From Allobranchiibius huperziae (lineage in GTDB: Bacteria; Actinomycetota; Actinomycetes; Actinomycetales; Dermatophilaceae), in NCBI RefSeq assembly GCF_013410455.1, contig NZ_JACCFW010000001.1, positions 62,001-126,000 on the forward strand: DNA of 64,000 bases, given 5' to 3'. The position numbers and the translations under genes are program-made. Each line of letters starts with the position of its first letter. The stretch's first letter is position 1. The notes below the pieces were generated by a model, which searched no databases, was not told the origin of the DNA, and saw only the letters and a program-made list of their open reading frames with translations. Of this stretch, positions 34,794 through 43,979 are shown piece by piece.

Positions 34794-36101
34794 GTGATCG
34801 ACATCAAACTGCTGCGGGACGACCCCGACCTGGTGCGCGCCAGCCAACGCGCCCGGGGCGACGACGAAGGACTGGTCGACGAGGTGCTGGGCGCCGACGA
34901 GCGCCGGCGGTCCACACTGCAGGAGTTCGAGGCGGCCCGCGCCGAGCAGAAGAGCGTCAGCAAGGACGTCGGCAAGGCGATGGGCGCGCTCGGCGCCGCC
35001 CGCAAACAGGGCGGCGACACCGCCGAACTGGAGGCCGCCGCCAACCAGGCGCGCGAGCGCGCAGGGGCGCTCAGCGAGCGGGTCAAGGCGCTCGAGGCCG
35101 CAGCGGGCGAGGCGGGCTCGGCGTACGAGCAGGGGTTGCGCAAGATCGGCAACATCATCATCGACGGCGTGCCGGCCGGTGGCGAGGACAACTTCACCGT
35201 CCGCGAGGTCGACGGTGACCCCACGACGTTCGACTTCGAGCCGCTGGACCATCTGGAGCTCGGTGAGCGCCTGGGCGCCATCGACATGGAACGCGGCGCC
35301 AAGGTCGGCGGCTCGCGCTTCTACTTCCTGACCGGCGTCGGCGCGCAGCTCGAGCTGGCGCTGCTCAACATGGGGATCGCGCAGGCGGTGCACCACGGGT
35401 TCACCCCGATGATCACCCCGACCCTGGTCAAGGCCGACGTGATGCAGGGCGCGGGGTTCCTCGACGCCCACGCCGACGAGGTCTACCGCCTGGAGGCCGA
35501 CGACCTCTACCTGACCGGCACCTCGGAGGTCGCGCTCGCCGGCTATCACGCGGGGGAGATCCTCGACCTGTCCGACGGCCCCAAGCGGTACGCCGGGTGG
35601 TCGGCCTGCTACCGGCGCGAGGCCGGGTCCTACGGCAAGGACACCCGCGGCATCGTGCGGGTGCATCAGTTCCACAAGGTGGAGATGTTCTCCTACTGCG
35701 CGCCGCAGGACGCGGAGCAGGAGCACGAGCGGCTGCTGATGTGGGAGCGGGACATGCTCGCCAAGATCGAGGTGCCCTACCGGATCATCGACACCGCGGC
35801 CGGTGACCTCGGCAACCCGGCGGCGCGCAAGTTCGACTGCGAGGCCTGGGTGCCGACGCAGAAGCGCTACCGCGAGCTGACGTCGACCTCCAATTGCACG
35901 ACGTACCAGGCACGCCGGCTCAACACCCGCTACCGCACGCCAGAGGGCCGCACCGAGACGGTCGCCACGCTCAACGGCACCCTGGCCACGACCCGCTGGC
36001 TGGTCGCGATCCTGGAGAACCACCAGCAGGCCGACGGTTCCGTCGTGGTGCCGCACGCGTTGCAGCCCTTCCTCGGGCTCGAGGTGCTGCGGCCGGTCTG
36101 A
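34794..36101 (+). CDS. serS: Seryl-tRNA synthetase
   Basis: The 435-residue enzyme starts with [17 protein letters not shown], typical of SerRS, followed by the long antiparallel coiled-coil arm (about residues 30-100, rich in Ala, Glu, Lys). Class II motifs are visible: motif 2 ([28 protein letters not shown]) and motif 3 ([19 protein letters not shown]). It charges tRNA-Ser. GTG 34794 fits the family start. The downstream membrane protein gene follows after 26 bases. Confidence 0.97.
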   Translation: MIDIKLLRDDPDLVRASQRARGDDEGLVDEVLGADERRRSTLQEFEAARAEQKSVSKDVGKAMGALGAARKQGGDTAELEAAANQARERAGALSERVKALEAAAGEAGSAYEQGLRKIGNIIIDGVPAGGEDNFTVREVDGDPTTFDFEPLDHLELGERLGAIDMERGAKVGGSRFYFLTGVGAQLELALLNMGIAQAVHHGFTPMITPTLVKADVMQGAGFLDAHADEVYRLEADDLYLTGTSEVALAGYHAGEILDLSDGPKRYAGWSACYRREAGSYGKDTRGIVRVHQFHKVEMFSYCAPQDAEQEHERLLMWERDMLAKIEVPYRIIDTAAGDLGNPAARKFDCEAWVPTQKRYRELTSTSNCTTYQARRLNTRYRTPEGRTETVATLNGTLATTRWLVAILENHQQADGSVVVPHALQPFLGLEVLRPV

Positions 36102-36127
36102 CAGGCGTCCTCGTTACCCTCGTTCGC

Positions 36128-36760
36128 GTGACGGACGAGGGCAGCACGCGCAAGGACGCAGCACCGCAGGTCGATCCCGACAGCACGACGGTCGCTGCGG
36201 ACGACGAGCAGGCGGCTCCGGCCGGCCGCAACATCGGGTCGTGGCTGCTGGTGCCCGTCGCGGTGGTGATGGTGCTGCTGTGCTGGGGCCAGTGGGCCGT
36301 GGTCGCCTTCCATCTGAACGGCGTGTTCTCCGGCAACCTGTTCCACATCCGCCTCAACGGATTCGGCGACCTCGGCACCGACGTGGCAGATGCGCCACCC
36401 GTTCCTGGTCACGCGTCGAGCCTCGGCGGGTGGCTGGTGTGCATCTGCGCGGCGGTGCTCCTGGTGGCCGGTGTGCTGCGCGGACTGCGCAGATTCGCCG
36501 GTCCGGCCGGCATCGCTGCAGTGGTCGCGGCGCTCGCCCAGATCGCCGTCGTCATCTACTCGGCCGTCGTCGTCAATTCCCAGTCGGGTGGCTTCTACAG
36601 CAAGCTGGCGAGCAACGCCAAGGCTTCCGGTATCACTGTGACGTTCTCGGTCGGCTGGGGACTGTGGCTGGAACTGCTGCTGGGCTTCCTGGCTCTCGCG
36701 CTCGCCGTCGGTGTGCTGGTGCGCGAACGCAACGCCGACGTGTTGCGAATCAGGTTGTGA
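36128..36760 (+). CDS. Membrane protein, unknown
   Basis: The 210-residue protein has an acidic N-terminal tail (about 38 residues) and four hydrophobic segments (around residues 38-60, 98-118, 125-150 and 180-200). No family or catalytic motif is recognised. GTG 36128 lies 26 bases after the serS stop and a HAD phosphatase gene follows after 34 bases, so the three may be one transcript. Confidence 0.7.
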   Translation: MTDEGSTRKDAAPQVDPDSTTVAADDEQAAPAGRNIGSWLLVPVAVVMVLLCWGQWAVVAFHLNGVFSGNLFHIRLNGFGDLGTDVADAPPVPGHASSLGGWLVCICAAVLLVAGVLRGLRRFAGPAGIAAVVAALAQIAVVIYSAVVVNSQSGGFYSKLASNAKASGITVTFSVGWGLWLELLLGFLALALAVGVLVRERNADVLRIRL

Positions 36761-36794
36761 GGAGAAGCGGTTCGCGCTCCGTAGGGTGGGCCAT

Positions 36795-37577
36795 ATGCCG
36801 CTGCTGATCGCTCTGGACATCGACGGCACCACCGTGCACCACGACGGCTCGCTGTCGCCCGTCGTGGGCGATGCCGTCGCCCGGGTGCGCGACGCCGGAC
36901 ACCACGTCGTCCTGGCCACCGGCCGCTCCCTCATCGGCACGGTGCCGATCGCGAACGAGCTGGGCCTCGGCCCGGCGTACGCCGTGTGCTCCAACGGCGC
37001 GGTCACGATCACCCTCGACGGGCGCGGCGGTTACGACGTCGTCGAGGCGGTGACCTTCGACCCGGCGCGGGCACTCGCGGCCCTGGAGGGGCAGTGGACC
37101 GACGGGGTCGTCGCGAGCGAGCAACTCGGCGTCGGATATCTGGTGAGTGCGCCGTTCCCCGAGGGCGAGCTGCTGGGGGAGCAGCGCGTCGCGTCGTGGG
37201 ACGAGCTGCTGCACACCCGGACGACGCGCGTGACGTTCCGCTCGCCGACCGGCACGTCGGAGGACTTCGTGGCGCTGGCCGACCGCCTCGGCCTGCACGG
37301 GGTCAACTACGCGATCGGCTTCACCGCGTGGCTGGACATCAACCCCGAGGGCGTCTCCAAGGCATCGGCGCTGGAGCAGGTGCGCCGCACGCTCGGCGTC
37401 GAGCCGATGGACACCATCGCCGTCGGCGACCACTACAACGACGTGCAGATGCTCACCTGGGCGGCGCGCGGGGTCGCGATGGGGCAGGCGCCCGACGAGG
37501 TCCGGGCCGCGGCCGACGAGGTCACCGGCACGGTCGACGACGACGGTCTGGCGGCGGTGCTGCTCTCCCTGCTCTGA
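36795..37577 (+). CDS. HAD-superfamily hydrolase, Cof type
   Basis: The 260-residue protein has HAD motif I (ALDIDGTTV, nucleophile Asp near residue 8), motif II (LATGRSL), and motif IV (IAVGDHYNDVQML), with a C2-type cap in between. INPEGVSKASALEQV is the conserved Cof-family segment with the motif III lysine. Cof phosphatases act on sugar phosphates, nucleotides or cofactor intermediates; the substrate is not predictable. ATG 36795 begins directly before motif I. Confidence 0.92.
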   Translation: MPLLIALDIDGTTVHHDGSLSPVVGDAVARVRDAGHHVVLATGRSLIGTVPIANELGLGPAYAVCSNGAVTITLDGRGGYDVVEAVTFDPARALAALEGQWTDGVVASEQLGVGYLVSAPFPEGELLGEQRVASWDELLHTRTTRVTFRSPTGTSEDFVALADRLGLHGVNYAIGFTAWLDINPEGVSKASALEQVRRTLGVEPMDTIAVGDHYNDVQMLTWAARGVAMGQAPDEVRAAADEVTGTVDDDGLAAVLLSLL

Positions 37578-37586
37578 ACACCGGCG

Positions 37587-38234
37587 TCATGTCGACCGGG
37601 TAAGAGTCAGGTGCGTGACGCCGCTGGGCGTGCTGACGGCCTCGATGTCGAAGCGTTCCTCCAGCCCTTCGAGACCGTCCCACAACCGCACGCCGCGGCC
37701 CAGGACGATGGGGACCAGGGCGAGGTGCAACTCGTCGATGAGGTCGGCGGCCAGGAAGTCACGCACGGTCGAGGGCCCGCCGCCGATGCGCACGTCGAGT
37801 CCGCCGGCCGCCTCGCGCGCGACCTCGAGCGCCTCCGCCGGCGAGGCGTCCAGGAAGTGGAAGGACGTCCCGCCCTGCATCGTGAGATCCGGCCGCAGAT
37901 GGTGGGTCAGCACGAAGACGGGCGTGTGGAACGGCGGGTCCTCGCCCCACCAGCCCTTCCAGTCCTCGTCCTGCCATGGACCGCGTTGAGGTCCGAACTT
38001 GTTGCGCCCCATGATCTCCGCGCCGATGCCCGTCTGCCAGCGGGAGGCCATCGCCTCGTCGACGCCGCCGCTGCCGCCCTCTGCGCCCTGCATGCCGCGG
38101 AAGGTGCGGGTGCCGAGCGCCCACTGCATCAAGCGCATCGACGCATGGCCGAACGGCGTCTCCAGGGTCTGCCCCTCGCCGGTGGCGAAACCGTCGAGCG
38201 ACACGGCGAAGTTGTGGACTCGGACCTTCGACAT
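37587..38234 (-). CDS. Dihydrofolate reductase/RibD C-terminal family protein
   Basis: The 215-residue protein fits the RibD C-terminal group of small NADPH-dependent reductases: NFAVSLDGFATG at the start, GAEIMGRNKFGP, PVFVLTH and the nucleotide-binding DVRIGGGPSTVRDFL followed by IDELHLALVPIVLG. Members of this group are usually of unknown substrate and are not true DHFR. GGAGGT seven bases upstream supports ATG 38234 over a GTG three codons earlier. Confidence 0.88.
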   Translation of the reverse strand: MSKVRVHNFAVSLDGFATGEGQTLETPFGHASMRLMQWALGTRTFRGMQGAEGGSGGVDEAMASRWQTGIGAEIMGRNKFGPQRGPWQDEDWKGWWGEDPPFHTPVFVLTHHLRPDLTMQGGTSFHFLDASPAEALEVAREAAGGLDVRIGGGPSTVRDFLAADLIDELHLALVPIVLGRGVRLWDGLEGLEERFDIEAVSTPSGVTHLTLTRST

Positions 38235-38344
38235 GGGGTGCACCTCCGTGGTGATCGTCGAGGCACCCGACCGTATCGGTGGGCGCTACCGGAACTGTCC
38301 GGAGTGTGCTCCCCACCACCGACAACCATCTGTCGGCCACATCC

Positions 38345-39226
38345 TCAGGGGCGGACGTTCCTCAGGTCGTCGAGCAGGCCGGCGTGGGTCGGGCGCCACC
38401 CGAGGACGGCGCGGGTGTGCGCGCTGGACGCCGGCTGGTCCATCGCGAAGATCACGCCGAAGGGGCCGAACGTCTCCTGCGGCACGGACTCGACGGGCAG
38501 GTCCAGTTGCCGGCCGATGACCGTGGCGATGTCCCGCACCGCGTCGCCCTCGTCGGCCACGGCGTGCCAGGCCGTGCCGGGCTCAGCCGACTCCAGGGCG
38601 AGCCGGAAGAGTGCCGCCGCATCGAGCGCGTGCACGGCCGGCCACCGCTGGGTGCCATCGCCGGGGTAGCCGGACACGCCGCTACGGCGCGCGGTGTCGG
38701 TCAGCAGTCCGGCGAAACCGCCCTTGCCCTCGTTGTGGACCGTGCGCGGCATCCGGACGGCCGTGCTCCGGACGCCCTGCGAGGCCAACGCCAGCAATGC
38801 GTTGACCGACCGGCCCCGACCGCCCACCGGGCCGTCGGTCGGTAGCGGGTCGGCCTCGGTCGACATACGGCCCGGGATCCAGGGAGTGCCCGAGACCGCG
38901 ACGATCGGACGGTCGCTCCCGATGAGTTCCTCGCCCAGCGCCGTCAGGGCCGCGCTCTCCTCGGCGACGCCGGCGGCGAGCGCCTCGGGCGTGCCGTAGT
39001 CGCGCCCGAACGCCAGGCTGATGACGCCGTCGGATCGCGCGGCACCGGCCCGCAGGATGTCGAGGTCCGCCAGGGTGCCCCGCAGCACCTCGGCGCCCGC
39101 GGTTTCCAGAGCCCGTGCCGACTCCTCCGAACGGGCCAGTGCAAGGACGGTGTGGTTGTGACCGAGCAACTCGGCGACGACGGGCGAACCGATGGTGCCG
39201 GTGCCTCCGGTGACGAATACCTGCAT
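38345..39226 (-). CDS. SDR-family NAD(P)-binding oxidoreductase
   Basis: The 293-residue protein is an extended/atypical SDR: the nucleotide-binding GGTGTIGSPVVAELL lies at the N-terminus and Rossmann strands follow. The catalytic Tyr-x3-Lys is not clear, so it may be an NmrA-like or epimerase-like protein rather than a classical dehydrogenase. It is divergent from a TetR regulator, with a palindromic operator candidate between, and is likely its target. Confidence 0.85.
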   Translation of the reverse strand: MQVFVTGGTGTIGSPVVAELLGHNHTVLALARSEESARALETAGAEVLRGTLADLDILRAGAARSDGVISLAFGRDYGTPEALAAGVAEESAALTALGEELIGSDRPIVAVSGTPWIPGRMSTEADPLPTDGPVGGRGRSVNALLALASQGVRSTAVRMPRTVHNEGKGGFAGLLTDTARRSGVSGYPGDGTQRWPAVHALDAAALFRLALESAEPGTAWHAVADEGDAVRDIATVIGRQLDLPVESVPQETFGPFGVIFAMDQPASSAHTRAVLGWRPTHAGLLDDLRNVRP

Positions 39227-39276
39227 CGTGTGCTCCTGGAGAGTGAAGGGACTGTTGTCCCATCACGCTACACCGA

Positions 39277-39298
39277 TGATGAGACCGATGTCCCATCA
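39277..39298. promoter_or_regulatory. TetR-type operator candidate
   Basis: TGATGAGAC and GTCCCATCA form inverted arms (8 of 9 matching) around CGAT. A further GTCCCATCAC half-site lies at 39257-39266. The site is midway between the divergent SDR and TetR starts. Confidence 0.5.
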
Positions 39299-39312
39299 CC
39301 TAGGATGTGGCG

Positions 39313-39891
39313 ATGGCTCGATGGCAACCCGGCGCGACCCAGCGGCTGGTCGTCGCGGCGGTCGATCTGTTCACCGAGCAGGGATACGACGCCACGACCG
39401 TCTCGCAGATCGCCGAACGGGCCGGAGTCACCAAGAGCACCTTCTTCCGGCACTTCTCCGACAAACGGGAGCTGCTGGTCGCCGGCCAGGAGACCCTGAG
39501 CCGACTGCTCGCCGACGGGATCGCCGAAGCGCCGTCGAGCGCGACCCCGCTGGAGGCCGTCGCGGCCGGACTGCGGCGCGCGTCGGGCGCGATGGGTCCC
39601 ACGAACCGCGAGATCGGCCCGCGCATCAGGGCGGCGGTGGCGGCCAGCACGGAACTCCAGGAACGCGACGCCCTCAAGAGCGTCGGTCTCGCAGCGGCGA
39701 TGACGGAGGCCCTCGCCGCGCGAGGCGTCCCGGGCCCGACGGCCCATCTCGCCGCGGAGCTGGGGGTCCTTGCCTTCAAGCGCGGCTTCGCCGAGTGGTC
39801 CGAAGGCGATTCCTCGGACGGTGAAGGGCTCGCCGATCGCGCGGTGGCCGCCTTGGACGACCTGCGAGCGGCGACCTCCTCGTTGGGTTGA
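39313..39891 (+). CDS. TetR-family transcriptional regulator
   Basis: The 192-residue protein has an N-terminal TetR DNA-binding domain (RLVVAAVDLFTEQGYDATTVSQIAERAGVTKSTFFRHFSDKRELL, about residues 12-58) and a helical ligand-binding part. ATG 39313 is preferred to GTG 39307 because AGGA lies seven bases before it. It probably represses the divergent SDR gene and itself through the palindrome at 39277-39298. The effector is unknown. Confidence 0.92.
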   Translation: MARWQPGATQRLVVAAVDLFTEQGYDATTVSQIAERAGVTKSTFFRHFSDKRELLVAGQETLSRLLADGIAEAPSSATPLEAVAAGLRRASGAMGPTNREIGPRIRAAVAASTELQERDALKSVGLAAAMTEALAARGVPGPTAHLAAELGVLAFKRGFAEWSEGDSSDGEGLADRAVAALDDLRAATSSLG

Positions 39892-39944
39892 GTGCTCACC
39901 CATCGAGCTGAGCGGGTGTCGGAGGGGCCGAGCACATTGGACCG

Positions 39945-40697
39945 GTGGCGTCGTTCGGTGAGGTCGAGGGAGTCTGGGTCGAGCGACTCGGCGGGCTGCG
40001 CAACGCCGTCCGGCAGCACCTGATCAAAGAGCAGCTCGCAGCGCATCTGGACGGGCTCGGCACCGCACTCGACGTCGGATGCGGTCAGGGGACCCAGGCG
40101 ATCCACCTCGCGGACGCTGGTCTGGCCGTCACGGGCGTCGATCCCTCGCCGGCTCTCCTCCGACGGTTCCGGGAGGACGCGCAGTCGCGGGGACACGCGG
40201 TCCGTGCTCTGCGAGGCGACGTGGAGCATCTCGCGCAGGTGCTGGGCGGGGAGCGCTTCGATCTCGTGTGTGCCCACGGTCTGCTGATGTACGTGCCGGA
40301 TGCGCGCGAGACAGTGGGCGTGCTTGCGGACCGTGCCCGTGAGGGCGGTGTGGTCTCCTTCACCGTCCGCAACGGTGACGCGCTCGCGTTCCGACCGGGC
40401 ATCCGCGGAGACTGGGCGGGCGCTCTCGACGCGTTCGACGCGACGTCGTACGTCAACGAGCTCGGCGCGACCGCGCGTGCACACACCCTGACCGAGGCCC
40501 GCCGGTGGTGCGCCGACGTGGGGCTGGAGATCATCGCCTGGTACGGCGTTCGCGTGTTCACCGACGCCGTCGGCGCCAGCACCGCGGTCGATCCCGAAAC
40601 GTTGGACTCGTGCCTGCGCGCCGAGACGGAGGCGGGGTGCCGCGATCCGTACCGGGCGCTGGCAGCACAGCTGCACGTGATCTCGCGGCGCCGATGA
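39945..40697 (+). CDS. Class I SAM-dependent methyltransferase
   Basis: The 250-residue protein has motif I (ALDVGCGQGTQAIHLA), GVDPSPALLRRF, and FDLVCAHGLLMYVPD as the acidic strand and motif II region, with LTEARRWCADVGLEIIAWYGVRVF near the end, a pattern shared with CmoA/SmtA-like methyltransferases. The substrate is unknown. It starts at GTG 39945, 53 bases after the TetR gene on the same strand. Confidence 0.85.
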   Translation: MASFGEVEGVWVERLGGLRNAVRQHLIKEQLAAHLDGLGTALDVGCGQGTQAIHLADAGLAVTGVDPSPALLRRFREDAQSRGHAVRALRGDVEHLAQVLGGERFDLVCAHGLLMYVPDARETVGVLADRAREGGVVSFTVRNGDALAFRPGIRGDWAGALDAFDATSYVNELGATARAHTLTEARRWCADVGLEIIAWYGVRVFTDAVGASTAVDPETLDSCLRAETEAGCRDPYRALAAQLHVISRRR

Positions 40698-40835
40698 GTG
40701 GCCCTCGGTATGCGCCGAGCGGGCCATTGCCTGGTGTGTGGGTGGTTGCTACGTTGCGATGCGGGCGTCTCGAGCGCCTACTGGCCCGGGGCACGCGGTC
40801 AGGAACGATTTCTCAGACGGTCATCGGAGATCTTC

Positions 40836-41753
40836 ATGCGTCGCACCACCAGTGTCCTCACCGCCACCATGTTCGCCGCCGCGATGGGAGTCGTCGCCGC
40901 CGGACCCGCCTCCGCGTCGGCAGCCCCGGCATGGGGGCACCGCCACCATCACGCGGTCAAGACCTCCCCGTACGTCGCGCTCGGCGACAGCTACTCCTCG
41001 GCGGCCGGCGTCCAGCCGTCCGTGGTGGGATCCCCGCCCGTCTGCAGCCGCTCGACCCTGAACTACGCCCACGACATCGCTGCGGTCACGAAGCCGACCT
41101 CGTTCACCGACGTCACGTGCAGCGGCGCGAAGACCTCGGACTTCTACTCCTCCCAGTCGGCCGGCGTCGCCCCGCAGCTCGACGCGGTCACGAACAAGAC
41201 CCGCCTGGTCACCATGACCATCGGCGGCAACGACGAGGACGTGTTCGTCGACTCGTTCTTCGGTTGTGCCGCCATCTCCTCCACGGACATCACGGGCAAC
41301 CCCTGCCAGAAGAAGTACGGATCCACGTTCACCGACGAGATCGTCAACCAGACCTACCCGCACCTGGTGGCCGCGCTGCGTGCGGTGCACGAGAAGGCTC
41401 CGCACGCGACCGTCGCGATCGTCGGATACCCCGAGATCCTGCCCGCGACCGGCTCTCTGGCCTGCTACCCGGCGATGCCGATCTCGCTGGGTGACGTGCC
41501 GTGGCTGCACCACGAGGAGAACGTGCTGAACAGCGTCGTACGGCGCGCGGCGTGGAAGACCGGATCGCGCTTCATCGACATGGCGCCGAGTTCCACCGGC
41601 CATGACGCCTGCCAGCCCGAGAGCAAGCGGTGGATCGAGCCGGCGGTCGGTCCGGTCAACGCCTTCCCGGTGCACCCGAACGCCGTGGGTGAGGCAGCCA
41701 TGGCGCGTCAGACGTTGCTGCAGTTGTGCATCCGCGCCCACGCGGGTCGCTGA
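40836..41753 (+). CDS. Secreted SGNH/GDSL-type lipase/esterase
   Basis: The 305-residue precursor has a Sec signal peptide (cleavage near ASASAAPA) and a SGNH hydrolase domain: block I GDSYSSAAG with nucleophile Ser52, block III GGND, and block V VHPNAVG with the catalytic His. Six or more cysteines, typical of actinobacterial secreted SGNH lipases, may form disulphides. GGAGA six bases before ATG 40836 sets the start. It likely hydrolyses esters outside the cell. Confidence 0.93.
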   Translation: MRRTTSVLTATMFAAAMGVVAAGPASASAAPAWGHRHHHAVKTSPYVALGDSYSSAAGVQPSVVGSPPVCSRSTLNYAHDIAAVTKPTSFTDVTCSGAKTSDFYSSQSAGVAPQLDAVTNKTRLVTMTIGGNDEDVFVDSFFGCAAISSTDITGNPCQKKYGSTFTDEIVNQTYPHLVAALRAVHEKAPHATVAIVGYPEILPATGSLACYPAMPISLGDVPWLHHEENVLNSVVRRAAWKTGSRFIDMAPSSTGHDACQPESKRWIEPAVGPVNAFPVHPNAVGEAAMARQTLLQLCIRAHAGR

Positions 41754-41765
41754 CCCGCCACTGAC

Positions 41766-41807
41766 CGATCCCGGGGCCGATCACGGCGTTGATCGGCCCC
41801 GGGATCG
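41766..41807. terminator. Perfect 18-bp hairpin between convergent genes
   Basis: Arms 41766-41783 and 41790-41807 are perfectly complementary around a six-base loop, between the converging lipase and helix-turn-helix genes. Confidence 0.75.
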
Positions 41808-41812
41808 TCCGT

Positions 41813-42343
41813 TCACCACCGGGCGGAGTGGACGAACGCCGCAGCCGGTCTGCCCAACCACTGCGTCACGCGCATCACCAGTGCCAGGTCGGCCTGACGC
41901 GCGGACCGCAGGTTGGTCAGCCGCGCGGGGGTGCATCCGATCTGCTCCGCCAGCTGTGCCCAGGTCAGTCCCTGCTCACGGCGCTCGTCGTTCAACGCCG
42001 TGTGCAGCCGGGGCAGGTCCCACCGCAGTCGGCGGTCCGGGCCCGGCTCGGGCAGGCGGGTGTCGCCGACGTCCACGACCGGGCCGGTCAGGAAGGCCTC
42101 AGGAGCCTCGTCGAGCCAGCGCAGCATGAACAGCGCGTACTGGCAGGAGGTCTCGCCCCGCGCGCCCAGCCGGGACACCGCGCCACCGCAGAGGGGGTGG
42201 TCGTCCTCCCGCTCGGCGTTCAGGTCCGAGGACTGCTCCCACAACTCCCCGGCGAACTCGAACCAGTCCAGGCCACGCTCGCGCCGCTTCGCGTCGAAGG
42301 CGGCCACGAACTGCGGGAAGTCGAAAACGGGCAGCACCGTCAT
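41813..42343 (-). CDS. XRE-like helix-turn-helix protein with internal repeat
   Basis: The 176-residue protein contains two related segments, FPQFVAAFDAKRRERGLDWFEFAGEL near the N-terminus and LPRLHTALNDERREQGLTWAQLAEQI near residue 110. The second continues into a plausible helix-turn-helix (GCTPARLTNLRSARQADLALVMRVTQWL). It is therefore a DNA-binding-like protein with a degenerate first copy. The function is unknown. It lies next to xylose isomerase on the same strand, 93 bases downstream, and could be co-transcribed with it. Confidence 0.72.
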   Translation of the reverse strand: MTVLPVFDFPQFVAAFDAKRRERGLDWFEFAGELWEQSSDLNAEREDDHPLCGGAVSRLGARGETSCQYALFMLRWLDEAPEAFLTGPVVDVGDTRLPEPGPDRRLRWDLPRLHTALNDERREQGLTWAQLAEQIGCTPARLTNLRSARQADLALVMRVTQWLGRPAAAFVHSARW

Positions 42344-42436
42344 GCTGGCAATCTAGCGACTGGCACCCACGTCCACCACCGGCTCGTCCATCCCCCTCAG
42401 GTCACGGACCTGACGGGGATGAACGTCGGTCGGGGG

Positions 42437-43630
42437 TCAGTCCGAGGAGACGCCGAGCAGGTGCTCCACGGCCAGCCGCTGGATGCGCGCGAAGCCGTAG
42501 CCCCGAGTGGCGGCGGCATCGCGATCGAACCCTTCGTACGCCGCCTCGTCGCTCAGCAGCATCTCCCAGGTCTCGTCCTTGTTCAGCGTCGGCTGAGCGA
42601 GCTCGGCAACCTCGGACGCCGCCAGGGCCTCCTGGACCTTCGGGCTGGCCCGGAACGCCTTGGACCGCTCGCGCAGCTCGAGATAGAGCTCCATGTTGGC
42701 CAGCGCCGACTCCCAGACGCCGTCCATGTCCTCGGTGCGCAGCGGCTTGTAGTCGAAGTGGCGGTCACCGTTGTACGTCGGGCTGCCGCCTGGCGCGCCG
42801 TTCTCGAGCAGATCCACGGTGGAGAACGCCTGCAGCAGGTCGCCGTACCCGAAGACCATGTCCTGGTCGTAGCGCGGACCCTTCTGACCGTTGAGGTCGA
42901 TGTGGAAGAGCTTGTCCTGCCACAGCGCCTGCGCGATCCCGTGGGTGTAGTTGAGGCTGGCCATCTGCTCGTGGCCGGTCTCGGGGTTGATCCCGACCAT
43001 GTCGGCGTGTTCGAGCTGGGAGATGAACGCCAGCGCGTGTCCGATCGTGGGGAGCAGGATGTCGCCGCGGGGCTCGTTGGGCTTGGGTTCGATGGCGAAC
43101 CGCATCCCGTACCCCTTGTCGATGGAGTACTGAGCGAGCAGGTCGATGCCCTCGCGGTAGCGGTCCAGGGCGGAGCGGACGTCCTTGGCGAAGTCGACCT
43201 CGGATCCCTCCCGGCCACCCCAGAACACGTAGATCTCGGCTCCCAGTTCCGCAGCGAGATCCATATTGCGCATCACCTTGCGCAGCGCGTAGCGGCGTAC
43301 CGAACGGTCGTTGCTCGTGAAGCCGCCGTCCTTGAAGACCGGGTCGCCGAAGAGGTTCGTGGTCGCCATCGGGACGACCATGCCGGTGTCGGCGAGGGCC
43401 TGCTTGAACTCGGCGACGATGCGGTCCCGCTCGGCGGTCGAGCTGCCCGGCGGGATCAGGTCGTCGTCGTGGAAGGTGATGCCGTACGCGCCCAGCTCGG
43501 TGAGTTTGTGGACTGCCTCGACTCCGGCGAGCACCGGCCGGGTGGCTTCACCGAAGAGATCGCGCGCCTGCCACCCCACGGTCCACAGCCCGAAGCTGAA
43601 CTTGTCCTCGCGGGTAGGGATGAGTGCCAT
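42437..43630 (-). CDS. xylA: Xylose isomerase
   Basis: The 397-residue enzyme has the class I features of actinobacterial xylose isomerases: [17 protein letters not shown] at the start, TFHDDDLIP with the catalytic His, YVFWGGREG, the metal-binding [10 protein letters not shown], and [15 protein letters not shown]. It converts xylose to xylulose and also isomerises glucose. It is divergent from the sugar ABC importer and ROK regulator, so the cluster is a xylose module. No xylulokinase gene is in the window. Confidence 0.97.
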   Translation of the reverse strand: MALIPTREDKFSFGLWTVGWQARDLFGEATRPVLAGVEAVHKLTELGAYGITFHDDDLIPPGSSTAERDRIVAEFKQALADTGMVVPMATTNLFGDPVFKDGGFTSNDRSVRRYALRKVMRNMDLAAELGAEIYVFWGGREGSEVDFAKDVRSALDRYREGIDLLAQYSIDKGYGMRFAIEPKPNEPRGDILLPTIGHALAFISQLEHADMVGINPETGHEQMASLNYTHGIAQALWQDKLFHIDLNGQKGPRYDQDMVFGYGDLLQAFSTVDLLENGAPGGSPTYNGDRHFDYKPLRTEDMDGVWESALANMELYLELRERSKAFRASPKVQEALAASEVAELAQPTLNKDETWEMLLSDEAAYEGFDRDAAATRGYGFARIQRLAVEHLLGVSSD

Positions 43631-43979
43631 ACATAACTCCCATGCGTCGGTGTGCGGATGCAGTTCGGTCCGGTTCGTCGTGGCGTCCGATCCGGGGCGT
43701 CACGCCCGGGTCGCCGCGCCGCGAAAGTTGACTGGCGGATCGCGCCCACAGCTTGCTTTCAGCCACTGAACACGGCGTTCATGCGAGGTGGCGACGGTGT
43801 ACGACGTCGCTGCCCACCGTTGCACAACGAGGGCGATCTGTGGCGCAGGTCACAGGTCGGTCACGCTTCCGCGAGGATGCTTCCAGTGCCGACACTACGG
43901 CCATATGTTGTGCGCCGTTACATCAGCGTGTCGACCGGAGCGGCCGGCGCGTTCAGACAACCGCGAAAGGGCGGGATCT
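43631..43979. other. 349-bp divergent control region of the xylose module
   Basis: It contains the promoters of xylA and of the importer operon. A CRP-like site is at 43839-43854, 125 bases before the importer start. A ROK/XylR operator should also be here, but I found no long palindrome I could name. Confidence 0.5.
43839..43854. promoter_or_regulatory. CRP/FNR-type binding site
   Basis: TGTGGCGCAGGTCACA matches TGTGAnnnnnnTCACA in nine of ten fixed positions, with the same A-to-G change in the left half as the site before satP-acs. Catabolite control of xylose uptake is expected. Confidence 0.6.
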
